Source: JAXMAF01 sp046350555 (GTDB taxonomy: Bacteria > Planctomycetota > Phycisphaerae > Phycisphaerales > SM1A02). From it: a stretch of DNA of 39,831 nucleotides. The position numbers and the translations under genes were made by a program. Positions 35,074 to 39,831 of the stretch are shown one piece after another. The notes beneath the pieces are model-generated. The model was not told the origin of the DNA and searched no databases. It was given only the letters and a program-made list of their open reading frames with translations. Position 1 is the first letter of the stretch, and each line of letters starts with the position of its first letter. The stretch is taken from the NCBI GenBank assembly GCA_046350555.1, contig JAXMAF010000036.1:1-39831 (forward strand), read 5' to 3'.

Positions 35074-36618
35074 ATGGCCGATCGATCGCAACCAAGCGAT
35101 GCCGCCGAGCGCTCGACGAACGACGTCGACGCGCTTCGGCGCGCGCTGGCTTCGCCGTGGCCGTGCGTGGCCATCGCGACGTCGGAGGAGCGGTACGCCC
35201 AGCAGGTGGTGGCGGGGGCGCTCGTCGACTCGCCCTTGCCGCTGCTCACCTGGTCGGTGACCCAGGGCTTGCGCGACGGGCGCTACCTGGACGGGAAGCC
35301 GATTCCGCAGACCGAGCATCCCGCGGCGGCGCTCTATCACATCGCGGGCCACGCCCCGCAGCCGGTCGCCGCGGTCTTCTTCGATCTCGCCGGCCACCTC
35401 GACGACCAGCGGACGATGCGCACGCTGCGCGAGGCGATCGAGCGCTGCCGCGCGGGCGGGGGCACGATCGTGCTCGTCGACGCCGCGGAGCGGCTGCCGG
35501 AGGTGGTGGAAGGCGAGGCGTTCCGCATCGAGCTCTCCCTGCCCGACGAGGCCGAGCTTGAGGCGATCGTCCGCCGCACGGTCCAGGAATGCCATCACCT
35601 GAGGCCCGTCGTGGTCGAGCTCACCCGCGGCGTGCTGCGCTCCATCGTGCGCAACCTCCGCGGGCTCAGCCGCGGTCAGGCCGAGCGCGCCGTGCGCGAC
35701 TGCATCGCCGACGACCGCCGCTTCGACGAGCGCGACCTTGCGCGCATCGTGGTGCTGAAGCGCAACGCCATCTCGTCGGCGCATGGCGGAAGCGTGCTCG
35801 AGTTCGTGCGCACGCCGGAGGACCTCGCCGACATCGGCGGCCTGCGGCGGCTCAAGCGGTGGCTCATGCAGCGTCGGCGCAGCTTCGACGAGCGCGCCGC
35901 CTCCTTCGGCCTGCGGCCGCCTCGCGGCGTGCTGCTGCTGGGCGTGCAGGGCGCCGGCAAGAGCCTCTGCGCCAAGGCGATCGCCTCGGCGTGGAAGCTG
36001 CCGCTGCTGCGGCTCGATCCGGGAGCGCTCTACGACCGCTACGTCGGCGAGTCGGAGAAGCGGCTGCGCGACGCGCTCCGGCACGCCGGGCTCATGTCGC
36101 CGATCGTGCTCTGGATCGACGAGATCGAGAAGGGCTTCGCCTCGGCCGCGAGCCGCAGCACCGACGGCGGACTCTCGCAGCGGATGTTCGGCACGCTGCT
36201 CACGTGGATGCAGGAGCGGCGCGATCCGGTCTTCCTGGTCGCGACCGCCAACGACATCGAGGCGCTCCCGCCGGAGCTGCTGCGGAAGGGTCGCTTCGAC
36301 GAGATCTTCTTCGTCGACCTTCCCAACGACGAGGCGAGGCGCGAGATCCTCGCGATCCACCTCCGTGGCCGCGATCGCGATCCCTCGGCCTTCGACCTCG
36401 ACGCCCTGGTCGCCGCCAGCGATCGGCGGAGCGGCGCGGAGATCGAGGAGGCGATCGTCTCGGCGCTGCACGAGGCGTTCGAGCGCGGCGCGGAGATCGA
36501 CACGGCGTCGATCCAGCGCGCCCTCGAGGGGTCGCCGCCGCTCGCGGTCACGATGCGCGAGCGGATCGACGAACTTCGCGAGTGGTCCAGGGGCCGATGC
36601 GTCCCGGCCGACGAGTGA
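35074..36618 (+). CDS. Ycf46-like AAA+ ATPase
   Basis: 514 aa, ATG 35074. An N-terminal degenerate AAA-like region (about residues 25-190, with AVFFDLAGHL and IVLVDAAERLP as a Walker B-like pair, but no Walker A) is followed by a canonical AAA+ domain. This has GGLRRLKRWL, Walker A GVQGAGKSLCAKAIA, YVGESEKRLRDAL, Walker B IVLWIDEIEKGF, sensor 1 VATANDIEALP and the arginine-bearing LLRKGRFDEIFFVDLP. This matches Ycf46 of cyanobacteria, linked there to inorganic carbon use; in other bacteria its role is unclear. It lies 66 bases after the SYLF gene. Confidence 0.9.
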   Translation: MADRSQPSDAAERSTNDVDALRRALASPWPCVAIATSEERYAQQVVAGALVDSPLPLLTWSVTQGLRDGRYLDGKPIPQTEHPAAALYHIAGHAPQPVAAVFFDLAGHLDDQRTMRTLREAIERCRAGGGTIVLVDAAERLPEVVEGEAFRIELSLPDEAELEAIVRRTVQECHHLRPVVVELTRGVLRSIVRNLRGLSRGQAERAVRDCIADDRRFDERDLARIVVLKRNAISSAHGGSVLEFVRTPEDLADIGGLRRLKRWLMQRRRSFDERAASFGLRPPRGVLLLGVQGAGKSLCAKAIASAWKLPLLRLDPGALYDRYVGESEKRLRDALRHAGLMSPIVLWIDEIEKGFASAASRSTDGGLSQRMFGTLLTWMQERRDPVFLVATANDIEALPPELLRKGRFDEIFFVDLPNDEARREILAIHLRGRDRDPSAFDLDALVAASDRRSGAEIEEAIVSALHEAFERGAEIDTASIQRALEGSPPLAVTMRERIDELREWSRGRCVPADE

Positions 36619-36779
36619 TACGGACTCCAGCGGACCTCCATGCATTCGACCCCTTGCCCACCGCGGTGTCGCGGGGCGGAACTGGGTTGCGTGAGGCACG
36701 AGAATCAACTGGGACGCGCATGAGCGCGGGCGGGCGCGGACCCGCGCCGACCGGCTCCGGTCGCTTACGATCGTCGCCG

Positions 36780-37337
36780 ATGAATCGCCACGCGCCGACG
36801 CCGCCTCCGGGGTCCAAGCCGCGCAATCGCTTCACGGCGATGCACGGCGTCGGGCTGGCGATGTTCGCGGTGCCTTTCGTCGTGGTTCCGCTCGTCATGC
36901 TGGGGTTCATTCCAGCGCTCTCCGCGGGCGGCTCGGTGGGCGTCGCGACGCTCGCGGCCGCGCCATGTTCGTTTCTCCTGGCCGTCGCCGGCATGATCGT
37001 GCTGGTCGTCGCGAACGTGCGGTCGACGCGAACGGCTGGCGGGGAGCCGGGTGAGGACGACGCCCGGCCCGGTTCCGGTGGAGCGGCCGGCACCGGCTCG
37101 ATGCGAGGCTCGATGCGAGGCTCGATGCGCGGCGACATGCCGTGGGAGGGCGACGTCGACCATCCCGCGAGCGCGACCGGCCGGCGCGCACCGCGCCGCG
37201 AGGCGATCGTTCCCGATCGCGAGAACGACCTCGGCGGCTCGGAAGGCGTGACCCGCGAGGCCACGCGCTGCACGCACTGCGGCGTCTATTCGTCGCCAGG
37301 CGAGGGCATCTGCGCACGTTGCGGGGCGGTGCTGTAG
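36780..37337 (+). CDS. Two-helix membrane protein with C-terminal zinc ribbon
   Basis: 185 aa from ATG 36780 (MNRHAPTPPP); ATG 36720 is an in-frame alternative. Two hydrophobic segments (LAMFAVPFVVVPLVMLGFIP and FLLAVAGMIVLVVANV) are followed by a Gly/Met/Arg repeat (SMRG three times). The C-terminus has CTHCGVYSSPGEGICARCGAVL read as C-x2-C-x10-C-x2-C, a zinc ribbon. No known family; the organisation suggests a membrane-tethered metal-binding or interaction module. Confidence 0.75.
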   Translation: MNRHAPTPPPGSKPRNRFTAMHGVGLAMFAVPFVVVPLVMLGFIPALSAGGSVGVATLAAAPCSFLLAVAGMIVLVVANVRSTRTAGGEPGEDDARPGSGGAAGTGSMRGSMRGSMRGDMPWEGDVDHPASATGRRAPRREAIVPDRENDLGGSEGVTREATRCTHCGVYSSPGEGICARCGAVL

Positions 37338-37346
37338 CTCGGTCCG

Positions 37347-37363
37347 GCGCCGTCGCACGGCGC
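37347..37363. terminator. Hairpin between convergent genes
   Basis: Perfect 7-bp stem GCGCCGT / ACGGCGC with loop CGC, inside the 31-base gap between the zinc-ribbon gene and the convergent PfkB gene. No T-run in either direction, so it may be a bidirectional stop of the GC-rich type or merely structure. Confidence 0.45.
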
Positions 37364-37368
37364 GCGGC

Positions 37369-38550
37369 TCACCTCGAGGCGCTGACCACCGACCACTTCG
37401 GCAGCGTCTCGAACTCCACGCCGTACCCGCGCAGCTTGGCGCGGGCCATGCGGTTGCCGTGGCGGGCGCAGCGGCGAAGCGGGCCGTCGGGATCGCGGGC
37501 GAGGGTCGCCAGGAACGCGCCGCACCAGACGTCGCCGGCGCCGGTCGGATCGCGCACGACCGAGAGCCGGGCGTCGTCGTCGTTCTCCCATTCGACCGAC
37601 GGCGCCGATGGTTCGCCGGACGCGGCGCGAGGAATCGCCAGGCATGCGCCCTCCTCGGCGGCCTTGACCGCGACCGCCCGGAGGTTCGGCCAGCGCCCGA
37701 GCAGGCGGCGCGCGACCTCCTCGATGTGCTCGCGGAAGGGATCGCGCCGTCCGGGCCGCCGCATGCCCACGAGGTCGAAGGCCTCGCCGTCGCTGGGCAG
37801 CAGGTAGTCGCACGAGGAGAGGAACGGATCGAGGAGGTTGCCCTGGGCGAGCCGGCGCAGGCGGGGCGTCGGCGCGAAGTCCACGCTGAAGCGCACGTCG
37901 GCGCGCTTCCGCTGCTCGGCCATCCACGCGTCGATGTCGTCGTGGAAGACGGCCACCTGGTGCGGACGCTCGATGGGGCGATGCAGCCCGCGCGCCGTCG
38001 CCAGTGGATTCTCCGATTCGTCGTCGGCGTTGCCGATGTTGGCGAAGTGCACGAGGATCGTCCCGAAGCGCCGACGCATCCGCGGCAGCACCCGCTCGCC
38101 AAGCCGGACGAGATCGGCGAAGGCGATCTCGGTGTTCGTGCCTGGATTGAAGAGGAAGGACCGCTGCTTGAGGGTCGGATCGCCCCGGGGCGTCTCGAGC
38201 ATCACCACGCATGTCGGGGTGACGCAGCGGGCCTCGGCGAGCAGCGTCGAGCGCGCGTGCAGCAGGCCGACGTCGGCGATCGCCTGGCGCACGACGGTGT
38301 CGCGCACGCCGTCGATTCCCGTCCGGGCGAGAAGCGCCGCGGGGACGCCGCACGCCCGCACGGCGCGCACGCAGTTGAGACCCATGCCGCCGGCGCGCAC
38401 CAGCACGGGGTGGCGCAGCTCGGTCGACTTGCCGACATCGGGGATCCAGCGGCGGCGCTCGGCGTCGCCCGATCCCTCGCCCTCCTCGGCCTCGGGATGG
38501 ACCGTGTCGACGATCGTCGATCACGCAGTTGCCGATCACGACGACGGCGC
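37369..38550 (-). CDS. PfkB-family carbohydrate kinase, frameshifted near the 5' end
   Basis: Ribokinase-fold sugar or nucleoside kinase. From about 38515 down, one frame carries DTVHPEAEEGE, WIPDVGKSTELRHPVLVRAGGMGLN (split), VPAALLARTGIDG, SDGEAFDLVGM and the signature DPTGAGDVWCGAFLATLA with catalytic Asp. The usual first strand (VVVIGNCVID) lies directly upstream in another frame. Removing one G near 38510-38522 would join them as VIDIVDTVHPEAEE. The start lies close to 38550, but no strong ribosome site is seen. Between the Gly-rich lid and the C-terminal signature the protein is longer than ribokinase. Substrate not determinable. Confidence 0.85.
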
Positions 38551-38703
38551 CCAGACGCCCGGCGCGCGCCGCCTGCGGGCGCCGATGGTGGTTCGTCGGG
38601 GCGTGCCGGCCATGGATGCGATGGATCGTAACGGACGCACCGGAACCAGCCTCGCCCGGAAGGGTCCGCCGGCGCCGGCGACGCCCCGACCTACCCTCCA
38701 GCC

Positions 38704-39831
38704 ATGTCCTCTGGATCCGCGGGGAATTCGGTCGCGGAGCTCCTGGCGCCGGGCGGCGCGGTCGCGCGGCGACTCGAGGACTTCGAGCTTCGTCCGCAGC
38801 AGTTGCGCATGGCCGAGGCGGTCGCCGCGACGATGGCCGCTCGCGGACGACTGCTCGTCGAGGCCGGCACCGGCGTCGGCAAGAGCTTCGCCTACCTGCT
38901 CCCGGCGATCGACCGCATCGTGAACCACGGCGAGCGCGTGGTGGTCTGCACGCACACGATTGCGCTCCAGGAACAGCTCGTCGACAAGGACATCCCGCTC
39001 CTCCAGGCGGCGATCGGCGACTTCTCCGCGGTGCTGGTGAAGGGTCGCAACAACTACGTCTCGCTCCGCCGCCTCCAGCAGGCGAGCGCCCGGCAGGATC
39101 GGCTCTTCTCCGACGACGACGTGCGCCATGCGCTGCACGCGGTCGAGGACTGGGCGATGACGACGCGCGACGGTTCGCGCTCGTCGCTTCCGGTGCTGCC
39201 GCCATCGGACGTCTGGGACGCGGTGCAGTCCGACCGCGACAACTGCATGGGCAAGAAGTGCCCGAGCCACGAGAAGTGCTTCTATCAGTCGGCGCGGCGG
39301 CGCATGGAGCACGCCCACCTGCTGGTCTGCAACCACGCCCTCTTCTTCTCGGATCTCGCGCTCCGCGACAACGACGTCGGCTTCCTCCCGAAGTACCACC
39401 ACGTGATCCTCGACGAGGCGCACACGGTCGAGGACGTGGCCTCGGACCACTTCGGCCTGCGGATGGGCGAAGGGTCGATCGAGCATCTCATGCGCGTCCT
39501 CTGGCACGAACGGACCGGTCGCGGGTTCCTGGCGACGCTCCGCGTGGCGGCTGGAACCGAAGGGCTCGTGGATCGCGCCATCGATGCGACCGCTCGGTGC
39601 CGCGCGGCCGCGGCCGCCTTCTTCGACGACCTCTGGCGGGCCCATGCGGCCCGCGCTGGACGCAACGGGCGCGTCGACGCCGCGGGGGTCGTCGAGAACG
39701 CGCTCCAGCCGGCGCTGGCCGAGCTCGCGAACCTTCTTCGTCTGGTGCGCGACGCAGCGGAGGGCGAGGCCGACAAGCTCGAGTGCGCCGGCTATACGGC
39801 GCGGGCCGCCGCCGCGGCCGGCGCGACCGGG
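38704..39831 (+). CDS. DinG-type ATP-dependent DNA helicase (3' end beyond window)
   Basis: XPD/DinG superfamily 2 helicase; 376 codons visible, open to the window end. ATG 38704 starts MSSGSAGNSVAELLAPGG. Q-motif-like FELRPQQLRMAEAV, Walker A VEAGTGVGKSFAYLLPAI, motif Ia THTIALQEQLVDKDIP, four candidate Fe-S Cys in DNCMGKKCPSHEKCFYQ and LLVCNHALFFSDL, and the DEAH box (HVILDEAHTVEDVAS). The C-terminal helicase half is outside. A role in resolving R-loops or DNA damage is expected from the family. It starts divergently about 150 bases from the PfkB gene. Confidence 0.93.
   Translation, partial: MSSGSAGNSVAELLAPGGAVARRLEDFELRPQQLRMAEAVAATMAARGRLLVEAGTGVGKSFAYLLPAIDRIVNHGERVVVCTHTIALQEQLVDKDIPLLQAAIGDFSAVLVKGRNNYVSLRRLQQASARQDRLFSDDDVRHALHAVEDWAMTTRDGSRSSLPVLPPSDVWDAVQSDRDNCMGKKCPSHEKCFYQSARRRMEHAHLLVCNHALFFSDLALRDNDVGFLPKYHHVILDEAHTVEDVASDHFGLRMGEGSIEHLMRVLWHERTGRGFLATLRVAAGTEGLVDRAIDATARCRAAAAAFFDDLWRAHAARAGRNGRVDAAGVVENALQPALAELANLLRLVRDAAEGEADKLECAGYTARAAAAAGATG

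Overview
The window is GC-rich DNA, apart from the two ends densely packed with genes, and looks like a planctomycete chromosome, most likely of the Phycisphaerae type. The best taxonomic hint is the FG-GAP protein at 10643-12403. It ends in two short Ca-binding repeats of the form D-L-N/S-G-D-G-x-V-D-G-x-D-L-x-x-x-L-x-x-W-G-G, a dockerin-like tail I associate with that group. A secreted Kp43-like subtilase and a collagen-like exoprotein fit the same picture. The assignment is inference from protein style, with no marker-gene search behind it.

Region by region. 1-1688 (minus) holds a subtilisin-like protease cut by the window edge just after its catalytic Ser. 1689-2453 has no supported gene but carries two short tandem-repeat blocks. 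2454-2539 is tRNA-Leu(CAA), the integration site of a mobile element of about 6.1 kb (2479-8637) bounded by 68-bp direct repeats that differ at one base. All element genes are on the minus strand: a tyrosine integrase, a RepA-like AAA ATPase, a 69-aa protein, an AlpA/excisionase-like HTH protein, a 347-aa HTH protein, a possible terminase-large-subunit remnant and a Nu1-like small terminase. There are no capsid, portal, tail or lysis genes. Integrase plus replication ATPase plus TerS is the layout of a phage satellite. The integrase reading frame runs through the attachment core, so integration and excision swap its C-terminus.

To the right of the element lie a Phd/RelE-type toxin-antitoxin pair (8750-9342), the collagen-like and FG-GAP exported proteins, a frameshifted Kup potassium transporter, lipB, a small membrane protein, an OmpH-like protein, lepA, a frame-disrupted amidase, rimO, nadD, a nucleoside phosphorylase/hydrolase-like gene, tRNA-Glu, an AmpG-like permease and a copper P-type ATPase. 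The plus strand then carries ychF, a cell-wall operon (class B PBP2, RodA, then rsmG), a SYLF lipoprotein, a Ycf46-like AAA ATPase and a small membrane/zinc-ribbon protein. The window closes with a PfkB-family kinase (minus) and the first 376 codons of a DinG-type helicase (plus), cut by the window end.

Frame breaks recur: kup, copA, rsmG, the PfkB gene, the 5' end of the FG-GAP gene and, most severely, the amidase. Several are repaired by adding one base to a short G or C run. This pattern suggests indel errors in the sequence at least as much as gene decay, and it should be settled before any of these genes is called dead.
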